This document shows positions 1 through 9,336 of a DNA stretch of 24,757 nucleotides, in pieces (the first letter of the stretch is position 1; the number at the start of each line of letters is the position of its first letter). The notes beneath the pieces are model-generated. The model saw only the letters and a list, made by a program, of their open reading frames with translations, was not told the origin of the DNA and made no database searches. This stretch comes from an uncultured Gammaproteobacteria bacterium (GTDB taxonomy: Bacteria > Pseudomonadota > Gammaproteobacteria > PS1 > Pseudothioglobaceae), in NCBI GenBank assembly GCA_929200175.1, contig CAKMYR010000007.1, positions 1-24,757 of the forward strand, in the 5' to 3' direction. The position numbers and the translations under genes are program-made.

Positions 1-1094
<1,094 letters not shown>

Positions 1095-1282
1095 AATCTT
1101 TGACTTTTTAGAACATTGGCATTACTAAAAAAATAGTAAGCTTTGCGTTCAATTTTTTTAAAAGCTTTTTTGCTTCTTTTTTTATGTGCACTGCACAATT
1201 TCTTGCACAAGTACCCACACAAGTTGTTTGATATAATTTTTAAAGAGCAACTACTAAATATTTAATAGTCATAAGAGAGCGA
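1095..1282 (-). other. rRNA operon leader with boxA and boxC antitermination elements
   Basis: This is the transcribed leader between the rRNA promoter and mature 16S. On the minus strand, 1238-1249 reads TTGCTCTTTAAAA-like boxA, followed by an AT spacer and a GTGTGGGTACTTG boxC-like block around 1207-1220. The order and spacing closely match the E. coli rrn leader, where boxA recruits NusB/NusE for antitermination. A small perfect hairpin (TGTGC / GCACA, 1185-1197) and an AAGC/GCTT hairpin near 1162-1175 lie closer to 16S and may belong to the processing stem. That cannot be tested here because the 3' flank of 16S is outside the window. No protein gene is visible in this stretch. Confidence 0.8.
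1238..1249 (-). promoter_or_regulatory. boxA antitermination element
   Basis: Read on the minus strand it is TGCTCTTTAAAA, differing by one base from the E. coli rrn leader boxA (TGCTCTTTAACA). It lies upstream of 16S, as expected for Nus-factor-dependent antitermination of rRNA transcription. Confidence 0.8.
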
Positions 1283-1310
1283 ATTATACTTGCAAAATAT
1301 AGTTAGTCAA
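1283..1310 (-). promoter_or_regulatory. Sigma70-type promoter of the rRNA operon
   Basis: On the minus strand a -35 box TTGACT (1305-1310) and a perfect -10 box TATAAT (1283-1288) are separated by 16 bp. They are followed by the C-rich discriminator TCGCTC just before the expected start of transcription near 1276. The stretch upstream of the -35 box (1311-1340) is almost pure A/T, like an rRNA UP element. A short spacer plus a GC-containing discriminator is typical of stringently controlled rRNA promoters; that regulation is inferred from known rrn promoters, not shown here. Confidence 0.85.
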
Positions 1311-1434
1311 GAGAATAATTTGATATTTTTTAAAAAAAATAAAATAGTGCTTTAAACACTGATAAATAGATGTTTATAGATAGGCAAAAAAGAGAAATAT
1401 TATATTAATTTTATAAATTTAAATCTCAAACAAA

Positions 1435-1755
1435 TTAAAATAAATAGTTATCGACCAACATTAAAAATAATAATGACAATAATATAGTAATAATAAGACT
1501 TTTACTGTAAATCGCTACAATAATAGCAAATATTGTAGTTATAAATTCAGCATTAGTAAAATTTGACTTATAACCATCAATAACAATACTAGGAATTATA
1601 ACTGCAGAAATAATAGCTACCGGCAGAAATTCCAAGCTAGATTTTATCCATTCTGGCCAATTTTTTGTGCTAATTTGTAAAGGCAAGGCTCTTATTAAAT
1701 AAGTCAAAATGCTTGCTAATAATATAGCAATTATTAAAGTTTTTTCTTCAGCCAT
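1435..1755 (-). CDS. azlD: AzlD-family branched-chain amino acid export subunit
   Basis: This is the small subunit of the AzlCD transporter, which exports branched-chain amino acids and analogues across the inner membrane. From the ATG at 1755 the protein has 106 residues, the usual AzlD size, and about four hydrophobic segments. The family's early 'TYLIRALPL' block near residues 19-27 and the following 'FLPVAIISAVI' segment are visible. I prefer the ATG at 1755 over an in-frame TTG five codons upstream (1770). Both starts lie inside azlC, so the genes overlap by 22 bp and are probably translationally coupled. It is the last gene before the rRNA promoter; no convincing terminator separates them. 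Family assignment rests on sequence character and on pairing with azlC. Confidence 0.85.
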   Translation of the reverse strand: MAEEKTLIIAILLASILTYLIRALPLQISTKNWPEWIKSSLEFLPVAIISAVIIPSIVIDGYKSNFTNAEFITTIFAIIVAIYSKSLIITILLSLLFLMLVDNYLF

Positions 1756-2432
1756 AATCCAGTTCCACAACCAATAAATGTTGCTAAAAATATATTAAAA
1801 TTAGATTCATAGATTAGTGAAAGACAAATCATAGCAATAATAGTTACTAAAGCTACAATTATTTTTAATTTATCATTTGTAATTATTACTAACACATAAA
1901 GCATCATTGCAATTAAAGAATATTCTAACTGTATTAAGTTAAATGCCTTAAACTTTAATGCTAATAAAGAGCCTAATAAAGAACCTAAAACCCATCCTAA
2001 ATAGCATAAAAAATTAAATGATAAAAAATATTTAGCAGTTAAATCTTTAGCTTTTACAGCACTATGAAATGCAAAAGATTCATCAGTTAATCCATGCCCA
2101 TAAAGCCATCTAAATATGCCATGCAATCCTATTTTATCAAATACACTAGACATGTAAATAGACATCATCATATACCTAAGATTGACAAAAAATACTGTAA
2201 CTACTAGTGTTAAAATGTTAGCTCCAGCAATAAATAAAGCTAAAAATACAAATTGTGCAGATCCTCCATAAACCAAGATAGAGATAGTTGTAGCAAACCA
2301 AATAGGTAATCCAAGATTAATACTACTAATACCAAATACAAAACTAACAGTAAAATATCCAGCTACTATAGGTAACGAAGTAATAAGAGCATATAGATAT
2401 TCATTTTCATAAATAGGCTTGGGTTTATTCAT
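1734..2432 (-). CDS. azlC: AzlC-family branched-chain amino acid exporter, large subunit
   Basis: This is a 232-residue polytopic inner-membrane protein of the AzlC family, which works with AzlD to export branched-chain amino acids. The diagnostic blocks are present: YGGSAQF at residues 55-61, NLRYMMMS near 84-91, and a GLTDESFAFH block near 114-123 corresponding to the family 'TDE.F' signature. Five to six hydrophobic segments follow. Length is typical and the ATG start at 2432 is unambiguous. It heads a two-gene unit with azlD and diverges from the metallo-hydrolase gene at 2562; the 129-bp region between them holds a perfect dyad (2492-2511). Substrate is inferred from the family. Confidence 0.9.
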   Translation of the reverse strand: MNKPKPIYENEYLYALITSLPIVAGYFTVSFVFGISSINLGLPIWFATTISILVYGGSAQFVFLALFIAGANILTLVVTVFFVNLRYMMMSIYMSSVFDKIGLHGIFRWLYGHGLTDESFAFHSAVKAKDLTAKYFLSFNFLCYLGWVLGSLLGSLLALKFKAFNLIQLEYSLIAMMLYVLVIITNDKLKIIVALVTIIAMICLSLIYESNFNIFLATFIGCGTGLWLKKKL

Positions 2433-2491
2433 TTGTAGTGTACTATAATATTTAAACTAAGGAAATAATGGTATATGGTAATTTTATTAAA

Positions 2492-2511
2492 TTCTAATAT
2501 TTGTATTAGAA
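2492..2511. repeat. Perfect inverted repeat between azlC and the metallo-hydrolase gene
   Basis: TTCTAATA and TATTAGAA form an exact 8-bp dyad around a 4-bp centre. It lies in the intergenic region of two diverging genes, 60 bp from azlC and 51 bp from the hydrolase start. It could be an operator for a dimeric regulator. A short A/T tract follows on the plus strand, but no plus-strand gene ends upstream, so a terminator is unlikely. Confidence 0.4.
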
Positions 2512-2561
2512 AATTTTTGTATTATAAAATATAACTTCATCTGATTTTAAGTTTTAAATAT

Positions 2562-3503
2562 ATGAAAAAAATAGTACAAGGTATTCATTTAATAGATTCT
2601 TACTACATAGAAAAAGCCGTAGCTGCTATATATTTAATAATACAAAATAAAGAAGTTGCTATTATAGAAACTGGAACTTCTCACAGTATACCTGTTATCG
2701 AACAATACTTGTCAAAACAAGAACTAAGTTTTAATAATGTCAAATATATTATTCCTACTCATGTACATTTAGATCATGCAGGTGGAGCAGGTAAATTAAT
2801 GCAACTTTGTCCAAATGCTAGCTTAATTATACATCCACAAGGCGCAAAACATATGATAGATCCAAGTAAATTAATTACTGGAACAAAAGCGGTATATGGA
2901 GAAAAATTATTTAATGAATTATATGGCAATATAATACCTATTTGTAGCTCAAGAGTAATTGAAGCTGATGATAATTTTCAAATTAATTTAGCTGGCAGAA
3001 AACTACATTTTATTGATACTAAAGGACATGCTAACCATCATTTTTGTATCTGGGATAAAACTAGTCAATCAATCTTTACTGGTGATACTTTTGGGGTTTC
3101 TTACCGTGAGTTCGATATTGAAAATAATATATTTATTTTCCCAACCACAACTCCAGTACAATTTAATCCAAAAGCCATGTTAAAAAGCATTGATAAGATT
3201 ATGAGTTATAATCCTAGATTTATTTGTCTTACTCATTTTGGAATCATTAACCCTACAGAAAAAGTTGTCAATCAACTAAAACAAAGTATAAAAATAATGA
3301 GTAATATAGCTGTAGAAAATTACAATAAAGAAAACAAAGAACAAGTAATTTCGAACTTGATAATGGAATATTTGCTACAATCACTTACTAAAATGGGAAT
3401 AAAAAATCTTGATTTAGCCAAGAAAAAATTAACTAATGATGTTAATTTAAATACCCAGGGACTTATATTTTGGCAACAAAAAGTTAACAAAACATCAAAA
3501 TAA
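2562..3503 (+). CDS. Metallo-beta-lactamase-fold hydrolase (glyoxalase II-like)
   Basis: This is a 313-residue cytoplasmic protein with the metallo-beta-lactamase fold. The zinc-binding signature THVHLDHAGG lies at residues 66-75 (HxHxDH at 67-72). Further metal ligands are visible in the GHANHHF block near residue 159, GDTFG near 171-175 and LTHFG near 224. This arrangement is that of the binuclear hydrolases that include glyoxalase II and related thioesterases. The residues after about 230 form a charged helical tail without a recognised function. There is no signal peptide, so it is not a secreted beta-lactamase. It is transcribed alone, away from azlC and towards rarD. The exact substrate cannot be told from the sequence. 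Confidence 0.85.
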   Translation: MKKIVQGIHLIDSYYIEKAVAAIYLIIQNKEVAIIETGTSHSIPVIEQYLSKQELSFNNVKYIIPTHVHLDHAGGAGKLMQLCPNASLIIHPQGAKHMIDPSKLITGTKAVYGEKLFNELYGNIIPICSSRVIEADDNFQINLAGRKLHFIDTKGHANHHFCIWDKTSQSIFTGDTFGVSYREFDIENNIFIFPTTTPVQFNPKAMLKSIDKIMSYNPRFICLTHFGIINPTEKVVNQLKQSIKIMSNIAVENYNKENKEQVISNLIMEYLLQSLTKMGIKNLDLAKKKLTNDVNLNTQGLIFWQQKVNKTSK

Positions 3504-3580
3504 TTATAAATTTATTTGGAAATTTTAAATTCTTTAATCATTACTAATTATTAAAAAATCTAATTAATTTTATTACTAAT

Positions 3581-4489
3581 TTATACTGTGGATTTTTTAC
3601 TAATTTTATATACATTTATGCTATTGTATATTAATAGTAATATTGCAATCCAAATTAGGGAAAAAGATATTATTTTATATAAGCCTAATGACTCTTGATA
3701 TACAAAAACTCCTAGTAAAAAACTAAAGCTAGGTGGAATAAATTGCAAAAAACTAAGGGATAAAACAGTTAATTTTTTAGCCGCTATATTGTACCACCAG
3801 AACGGAAATACGCTTATAATTCCAGTAGATATAAGAAGCAATACTTGAGATAGGCTAGACCAATTAACACTAGCAATATTGCTTGTTTGCAACCAAAATA
3901 AAAAAATAACTGCAAAAGGCAACAAAAATAACATTTCAAATGATTGAGTGATAATTATATCTCCTTTAACAGATTTTTTGAAAATACCATAAAAACAAAA
4001 GCAAAAACCTATAGTGATAGCAATCCAAGGAAATGCAAAATCATCTAACAGAGCAAATATCATAATAACAACTGAGCATATTGATAAAAATATAGATATT
4101 TTTTGAATCCTATTAGTTTTTTCTTTAAAAACTATTTGAGATACTAAAATACTCATAATTGGGCTTAAAAAATAACCTAAAGAAACCTCTAAAATCCTAT
4201 TGCTTAATATTCCATAAATATAAATAAACCACCAAACAGCTAAAATAACTGCCATTATTATGATATTTTTCCAAACTACTTGTCGCAAAAATGGCTTAAT
4301 TTTGTTTCTTTTTATAATAAGAACAATAACAAACAATAATAATTGCGACCAAACTACACGCCAAGCTAACAATTCCCAAGAGCCAATAGCCTCTAAAGGC
4401 TTATACCACAATGGATATGATCCCCATAATAATGTGGCAAAAATACCATATAACGACCCAGATAAATTAGTATTATTTTTGTTAATCAT
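3581..4489 (-). CDS. rarD: RarD-type EamA-family transporter
   Basis: This is a multi-spanning inner-membrane permease of the drug/metabolite transporter superfamily, RarD subgroup. From the ATG at 4489 it has 302 residues and about ten hydrophobic segments. RarD-like blocks are the start GSLYGIFATLLWGSYPLWYK, the SLGYFLSPIMS segment near residue 107, and the late 'SLSFLQFIPPSFSFLLGVF' stretch. An in-frame TTG at 4513 exists, but the ATG at 4489 matches the normal family N-terminus and falls 8 bp after the mnmE stop, so I choose it. It is the last gene of gshA-mnmE-rarD. The family has been linked to chloramphenicol resistance, but the substrate here is unknown. Confidence 0.85.
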   Translation of the reverse strand: MINKNNTNLSGSLYGIFATLLWGSYPLWYKPLEAIGSWELLAWRVVWSQLLLFVIVLIIKRNKIKPFLRQVVWKNIIIMAVILAVWWFIYIYGILSNRILEVSLGYFLSPIMSILVSQIVFKEKTNRIQKISIFLSICSVVIMIFALLDDFAFPWIAITIGFCFCFYGIFKKSVKGDIIITQSFEMLFLLPFAVIFLFWLQTSNIASVNWSSLSQVLLLISTGIISVFPFWWYNIAAKKLTVLSLSFLQFIPPSFSFLLGVFVYQESLGLYKIISFSLIWIAILLLIYNSINVYKISKKSTV

Positions 4490-4497
4490 TACAAGAT

Positions 4498-5838
4498 CTA
4501 TTTCCCAATACAAAAAGTAGAAAAAATCTCTCCTAATAAATCATCTGATGAGAATTCTCCAGTAATTGAACCTAAATATTTTGCTGCTTGGCGCAAATCT
4601 TCTGCTGCTAACTCAATAGCATTATTTTCTAATTGTTTAAGTGTACAAACAATTGATAAAAGAGAAGCATTCAAAGCATCAAGATGTCTTTTCCTTGCTA
4701 GTAAAACACCTTGTCCTGTATCAGTTAAATTAACAATTTTAACTAATTCATCAGTTAACAAATCAATCCCTATATTTTCCTTAGCAGATAATGATAATTG
4801 TTTTTTACCTTCCACTACATTAATGCTAGCTTTTTCACAAGTTAAATCTATTTTATTTTTAATCAATAATAATTTCTCATTGGCAATATTAGGTGGCATA
4901 ATTGATAAATCTGGTATGGTTTTTTTAGCATCAAATACTAAAAGAATTAAATCAGCATTATTAATCGCAGTATGGGCTCTTTTTATACCTTCTTGCTCAA
5001 TTTTATCAGTGCTATAGCGTAATCCAGCAGTATCAATAATATTCAATGGAATGCCATTTATATTAATAGTGTCTTTTATTAAGTCACGCGTTGTCCCAGC
5101 TATATCGGTAACAATAGCATTTGAATTTTTGGTTAATCTATTCATTAAAGATGATTTACCAACATTAGGCTCACCAGTAATAACTATAGTTAATCCTTCT
5201 CTTAAAACTGCACCTTTGGTGGCATCTTTTAAAATTATTTCAATCTTATCTTTTATTTTTTCAATTTTTGATTTAGTTTTACTTGATTGTAAAGAATCAA
5301 TATCTTCATCTGAAAAATCAATCTCAGATTCAATAAAAACCCTAACTTGAATTAATTCTTTAGTTAATGAGTTTATCTGTTTAGAAAAATCCCCAGACAA
5401 AGATTTAAGTGCAGAACGAGCTGATTGTTCAGAGCTTGCATTTATAATATCTGCAACTGCTTCTGCTTGCAATAAATCCATCTTACCATTTAAAAATGCA
5501 CGCTTTGAAAATTCTCCCGGTTCTGCGGCTACAGCTCCAAGTTCAATAATAGTATTTAATAAAGAATGAATAACAAAAATACCTCCATGACATTGAAATT
5601 CAATTACATCTTCTCCAGTAAAAGAATTAGGTTTTTGAAAAAATATAGCTAAACCTTTGTCAATCTCAACCCCATTTTTAGCAAAAAATGATCCATAATG
5701 GGCAAAACGATCTTTGGGAGTATGTCTTAGTACTTGTTTTGCAATTTCACTACAAAGATCTCCAGAAACTCTTACAACCCCAATACTTCCACGACCTAAT
5801 GCGCTTGATAATGCACAAATTGTAGTTTGATTTTGCAT
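4498..5838 (-). CDS. mnmE: tRNA uridine-5-carboxymethylaminomethyl modification GTPase MnmE
   Basis: MnmE (TrmE) works with MnmG to add the carboxymethylaminomethyl or aminomethyl group at U34 of several tRNAs. The 446-residue protein has the complete architecture: an N-terminal formyl-tetrahydrofolate-binding domain (about 1-120, with GRGSIGVVRVSG), a helical domain, and an inserted Ras-like GTPase domain. The GTPase motifs are G1 GEPNVGKSS near 222-230, the DTAGL G3 block and NKID G4. The last residues FCIGK carry the conserved C-terminal Cys of the CIGK motif that takes part in modification. Start and length are typical. The gene begins 4 bp after the gshA stop and is followed 8 bp later by rarD, so the three are very likely co-transcribed. 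Confidence 0.97.
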   Translation of the reverse strand: MQNQTTICALSSALGRGSIGVVRVSGDLCSEIAKQVLRHTPKDRFAHYGSFFAKNGVEIDKGLAIFFQKPNSFTGEDVIEFQCHGGIFVIHSLLNTIIELGAVAAEPGEFSKRAFLNGKMDLLQAEAVADIINASSEQSARSALKSLSGDFSKQINSLTKELIQVRVFIESEIDFSDEDIDSLQSSKTKSKIEKIKDKIEIILKDATKGAVLREGLTIVITGEPNVGKSSLMNRLTKNSNAIVTDIAGTTRDLIKDTININGIPLNIIDTAGLRYSTDKIEQEGIKRAHTAINNADLILLVFDAKKTIPDLSIMPPNIANEKLLLIKNKIDLTCEKASINVVEGKKQLSLSAKENIGIDLLTDELVKIVNLTDTGQGVLLARKRHLDALNASLLSIVCTLKQLENNAIELAAEDLRQAAKYLGSITGEFSSDDLLGEIFSTFCIGK

Positions 5839-5842
5839 TTAA

Positions 5843-7381
5843 TTATTTATTAAAGTAGTTGGCTAAAAAATTATCAAAACTCAAATTATTTTCTTGTTCC
5901 ATTTTTGCCTGTTTTAAGTGAGAAGTTATAGCATTTTCATCCATATATTTAAAATGTTTTTTATCTATTTTCTGCTTAAGGAAATCGGCTTTATATTTTT
6001 TAGACAAGCTATTTATATAATCAAAAAATCCTTGATTATTTTCTCTCATCTGTCTTAAGATAATAGCAGAAGGAGTAAGATCAGGGTTATCCATACGCTT
6101 AATTATATCCTTAATAGAATGTTGTGTTTCTAAACTAAATAATTCTGCGCATAATTTAACCTTATCAATTATAGTCAATCCTAATTTTTTCAATAAAACT
6201 TCTTGATTTTGATATTTAACCATCAAGCTTTTTAATCTTCCTTTATGTGCAACTAATCTATTTATATTATTAATCTCTTCTTGTTCTGTTTTTGTTATAG
6301 GCGGAGATTCTGTGAGCAAGCAAAATAATATAAAAATTTCTAAAAAATTAATTTGAGCTTGATCAATACCAATAGGATTTAAAGAATTAATATCAAGTGA
6401 ACGTAACTCTATATAACTTATGCCGTTTTCCTTTAAAGTATCTAGTGGTTTTTGATTAAAAACATAAGTTGGCTTAGGTCTAACAGCAGAATAATATTCA
6501 TTTTCAATTTGTAAAATATTAGTATTAAGTTGTTGATACTCACCAGATTTTTTCAATCCAATTAACTCATAATCATAACAAGATGTTTCCATGCTGTATT
6601 TCAAGCTTTGAATATAACTATTAAGATTATCATAATTAGCGGTAGTTTTATTTTTAATATCTTGATAACCAATATCTCCCATTCTTAATGAAGTAGCGTA
6701 AACTCCGTACAAACTATTATCATCAAACTCTACAAGGGAATCATGTTTACTGCCTTTTACAAATGATTTACAAATCGCGCTTGAAGCCCCAAACAAATAA
6801 AAAATAATCCAACCATAACGAATAATATTACGAGATAGAGCCATATAGTTATTGTCAATAAAATCTCTAATATCTGCTTTAGGTTGAATAATTGATTTAT
6901 ATTTGCTAAAAAAATCCTTAGAATATGAATAATTAAAATGGATACCAGCAATTGATTGCATTGTATAACCATAGCGATTAGCAAGTCCAAGCCTATAAAC
7001 GTACTTCATTTTGCCGTGGTTTGATGTCCCATATTTTGCAATAGGAATATTAGTTTTGCCATTTATGATGCAAGGCATGCTAGCAGTCCAAAAACTTTCA
7101 TTATTAGCTAAATTATGGTATAAATACTGCTGAGTTTTTGCTAAAAAAGCTAAGGCTTGAGAGCTTCTTAAAGGTGGAGTTACTAACTCAACTAATGATT
7201 CAGAAAAATCAGTAGTTATATAAGGATTAGTAAGGGCAGACCCCAGTGCGTATGGATGTTTAGTATTCGCTATTGATCCACTATCAGATACTCTTAGCCC
7301 TTCTTTTTCAATACCGATTAAACTATCTTTAAGCATATAGCTATAAGGTTTAATCTTTTTAATTTTTTCTTTTAAGTGCAA
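5843..7381 (-). CDS. gshA: Glutamate--cysteine ligase
   Basis: This enzyme joins L-glutamate and L-cysteine using ATP, the first step of glutathione synthesis, in the cytoplasm. The 512-residue protein belongs to the proteobacterial GshA type: GIEKEGLRV near residues 23-31, HPYALGSALTNPYITTDFSE near 42-61, and SYIELRSLDINSLNPIG near 327 agree with the E. coli enzyme, as does the length. The start is probably TTG at 7381, because the first ATG (7336) would remove the helix before the GIEKE block and no other usual start is in frame upstream. Only 54 bp separate it from the diverging Nudix gene, so promoters overlap or are very short. It leads the gshA-mnmE-rarD operon. Confidence 0.95.
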   Translation of the reverse strand: MHLKEKIKKIKPYSYMLKDSLIGIEKEGLRVSDSGSIANTKHPYALGSALTNPYITTDFSESLVELVTPPLRSSQALAFLAKTQQYLYHNLANNESFWTASMPCIINGKTNIPIAKYGTSNHGKMKYVYRLGLANRYGYTMQSIAGIHFNYSYSKDFFSKYKSIIQPKADIRDFIDNNYMALSRNIIRYGWIIFYLFGASSAICKSFVKGSKHDSLVEFDDNSLYGVYATSLRMGDIGYQDIKNKTTANYDNLNSYIQSLKYSMETSCYDYELIGLKKSGEYQQLNTNILQIENEYYSAVRPKPTYVFNQKPLDTLKENGISYIELRSLDINSLNPIGIDQAQINFLEIFILFCLLTESPPITKTEQEEINNINRLVAHKGRLKSLMVKYQNQEVLLKKLGLTIIDKVKLCAELFSLETQHSIKDIIKRMDNPDLTPSAIILRQMRENNQGFFDYINSLSKKYKADFLKQKIDKKHFKYMDENAITSHLKQAKMEQENNLSFDNFLANYFNK

Positions 7382-7435
7382 AACAAGATAAATGATAAAA
7401 ACAAATTGTAGATTTTACATTTAAGTTAAAACATA

Positions 7436-8356
7436 ATGAAGACTTTTAAAGTAACTGTAGCTATACTAAAAAATCAAGAACAAAAAATACTGATTACAAA
7501 GCGTAAAAAGTCGCAATTTATGGGAGGTTTTTGGGAATTACCGGGAGGTAAAATTGAAGATAATGAAACTAAAATAACAGCCCTTAAAAGAGAACTATAC
7601 GAAGAGTTAGGGATAAAAGTTACTAATGTAAATTTTTACAAAACTATTATTCAAAAATATCAAGATAGAGTAATTATATTAAACGCTTACAATGTAATTA
7701 ATTATAAAAATAATGTTAAAAGTATGGAGCAACAAGAAATAGCTTGGGTAAAAATTGAAGATTTAAAAAACTACAAGCTTTTACCTACTATGAAATTTTT
7801 CATTACTTATATTAATCTAGCAAATAAATATTTTATTGCTAATTACAAAAGTTTTAAAATAGATTTACAATTTGAAAAACAAATTCTAGCAAATATAAAT
7901 ATGCTCCAATTTCGTAGTAAAGTTAATGTTGAAGAAGGTTTTATAAAATTATTATATAAAAAATGCCAACAAAACAATGTAAAATTAATTCTTAACACTC
8001 CAAATAAAACATTTTCTAAAACTTGCTGTGATGGATGGCATATTACCACTAATGAAATGCTTAAACTCAAAACAAGACCTTGTTCTTATAATTTACTTTT
8101 AGGTGCATCTACTCATAACTTAAAAGAAGCTATTAAAGCTCAAGAACTAGGCGCTGATTTTATAGTCATATCTTCGATTAAATTTACCAAAACTCATCCA
8201 ACAAATCCTATTGGCTGGGATAAGGCAAAAGAAATAATAAAATTAATTAATATACCTGCTTATTTATTAGGAGGAATGGAGCTTAAAGATTTAGATAAAG
8301 CTGTTAAAATTGGTGCTCAAGGAATTGCAGGAATTAGCATATTACAACAAATTTAA
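7436..8356 (+). CDS. Nudix hydrolase fused to a thiamine-phosphate-synthase-like domain
   Basis: This is a two-domain protein of 306 residues. The N-terminal part is a MutT-type Nudix hydrolase with an intact Nudix box: G38, E44, then RELYEELGI at 52-60, matching GX5EX7REUXEEXGU. MutT enzymes remove oxidised nucleotides such as 8-oxo-dGTP. The C-terminal part (about 130-306) is a TIM-barrel domain related to ThiE/TenI, with LQFRSK, GASTHNLKEA, the ADFIVIS strand and a LLGGM phosphate-binding loop. Such MutT-ThiE-like fusions are known in gammaproteobacteria. Here the usual NDR and GVHLG..D blocks of true ThiE are replaced by NTP and GWHITTNEM, so thiamine-phosphate synthase activity is doubtful. 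It is followed 12 bp later by the PfkB kinase, probably in one transcript. Confidence 0.9.
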   Translation: MKTFKVTVAILKNQEQKILITKRKKSQFMGGFWELPGGKIEDNETKITALKRELYEELGIKVTNVNFYKTIIQKYQDRVIILNAYNVINYKNNVKSMEQQEIAWVKIEDLKNYKLLPTMKFFITYINLANKYFIANYKSFKIDLQFEKQILANINMLQFRSKVNVEEGFIKLLYKKCQQNNVKLILNTPNKTFSKTCCDGWHITTNEMLKLKTRPCSYNLLLGASTHNLKEAIKAQELGADFIVISSIKFTKTHPTNPIGWDKAKEIIKLINIPAYLLGGMELKDLDKAVKIGAQGIAGISILQQI

Positions 8357-8368
8357 AATATTAAGAAA

Positions 8369-9322
8369 ATGAAAAAAATAGAAAAAAAAGTACTAATTTG
8401 TGGCTCATACGCCTTTGATAATATTATGAAATTCGATGATAAATTTGATAATCATATATTGCCAGATAATTTAAATATGCTAAATATATCTTTTTTAGTA
8501 CCAAATATGCGTAAAGAATTTGGCGGCTGTGCTGGCAATATCGCTTATAATTTGAATTTACTTAAAATAGATGCTGTACCTATGGCAACTGTAGGTGAAG
8601 ATTTTAACCCCTACTTAAAATGGATGAAAAAACAAAATATCAATAGCAAATATATCAAAATTATAGATAATTCATATACCGCACAAGCCTTTATTGCTAC
8701 TGATATATCTAATAATCAAATTATTCTATTTCATCCAGGAGCAATGGATTTTTCGCATACAAACAATATTAATGATTTAAATAATGTTGATATTGGAATT
8801 ATATCTCCTGATGGTTATCAAGGCATGCTAGAACATGCAGCACAATTTACAAAAGCTAATATTCCATTTGTATTTGATCCCGGACAAGGAATACCAATGT
8901 TTACAAAAGAAGAATTAATGCTATTTATTCAACAATCAAGCTACATAATTTTAAATGAGTATGAATCTAAAATACTACAAGAAAAAACTAAATTAGATAT
9001 AAAAACTATAGCTTCTAAAGTAACAGCATTAATTGTTACCAAAGGTGACAATGGCTCTTTGCTTTATGTTGATGGCAAAGCTATTGAAATATCTCCAGTA
9101 AAAGCAAATTGCGTTAAAGATCCTACAGGTTGTGGTGATGCTTATCGAGCTGGCTTATTATATGGCATAATAAATAAACTTGACTGGCAAACAACTGCTC
9201 AATTAGCAAGCATTTTAGGCTCTATTAAAGTAGAAAGTGTCGGCCCTCAAAATCATTATTTTGATTTGAATATGATTGAAGATATTTATCTAAAACAATA
9301 CAAAACGACATTATTTAAATAA
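8369..9322 (+). CDS. PfkB-family carbohydrate/nucleoside kinase
   Basis: This is a 317-residue cytoplasmic kinase of the ribokinase/PfkB family, which phosphorylates sugars or nucleosides with ATP. The substrate-side signature FGGCAGNIAYNL sits near residues 51-62. The catalytic C-terminal signature DPTGCGDAYRAG includes the presumed base Asp257 and the anion-hole GCGD. The length and motif order fit the group often annotated as 'carbohydrate kinase family protein' or adenosine-kinase-like; nothing in the sequence fixes the substrate. A weak ribosome site (TAAGAAA) precedes the ATG. It is the second gene of a unit with the Nudix/ThiE-like fusion and converges on mfd with only 14 bp between stops. 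Confidence 0.88.
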   Translation: MKKIEKKVLICGSYAFDNIMKFDDKFDNHILPDNLNMLNISFLVPNMRKEFGGCAGNIAYNLNLLKIDAVPMATVGEDFNPYLKWMKKQNINSKYIKIIDNSYTAQAFIATDISNNQIILFHPGAMDFSHTNNINDLNNVDIGIISPDGYQGMLEHAAQFTKANIPFVFDPGQGIPMFTKEELMLFIQQSSYIILNEYESKILQEKTKLDIKTIASKVTALIVTKGDNGSLLYVDGKAIEISPVKANCVKDPTGCGDAYRAGLLYGIINKLDWQTTAQLASILGSIKVESVGPQNHYFDLNMIEDIYLKQYKTTLFK

Positions 9323-9336
9323 TACTTATTAAAAAA

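Noticed and set aside
1353..1376. TAAACA/TGTTTA hairpin downstream of azlD, as a terminator
   Set aside because: The stem is only six A/T-rich pairs with a 12-base loop, and the T-run is about 13 bases away, so it is not a convincing terminator.
3504..3580. Possible bidirectional terminator between the metallo-hydrolase and rarD
   Set aside because: Only short, purely A/T dyads are visible, of the sort expected by chance here.
4260..5350. Plus-strand frames opposite rarD and mnmE
   Set aside because: They lie antisense within strongly supported genes and have no ribosome site or recognisable product.
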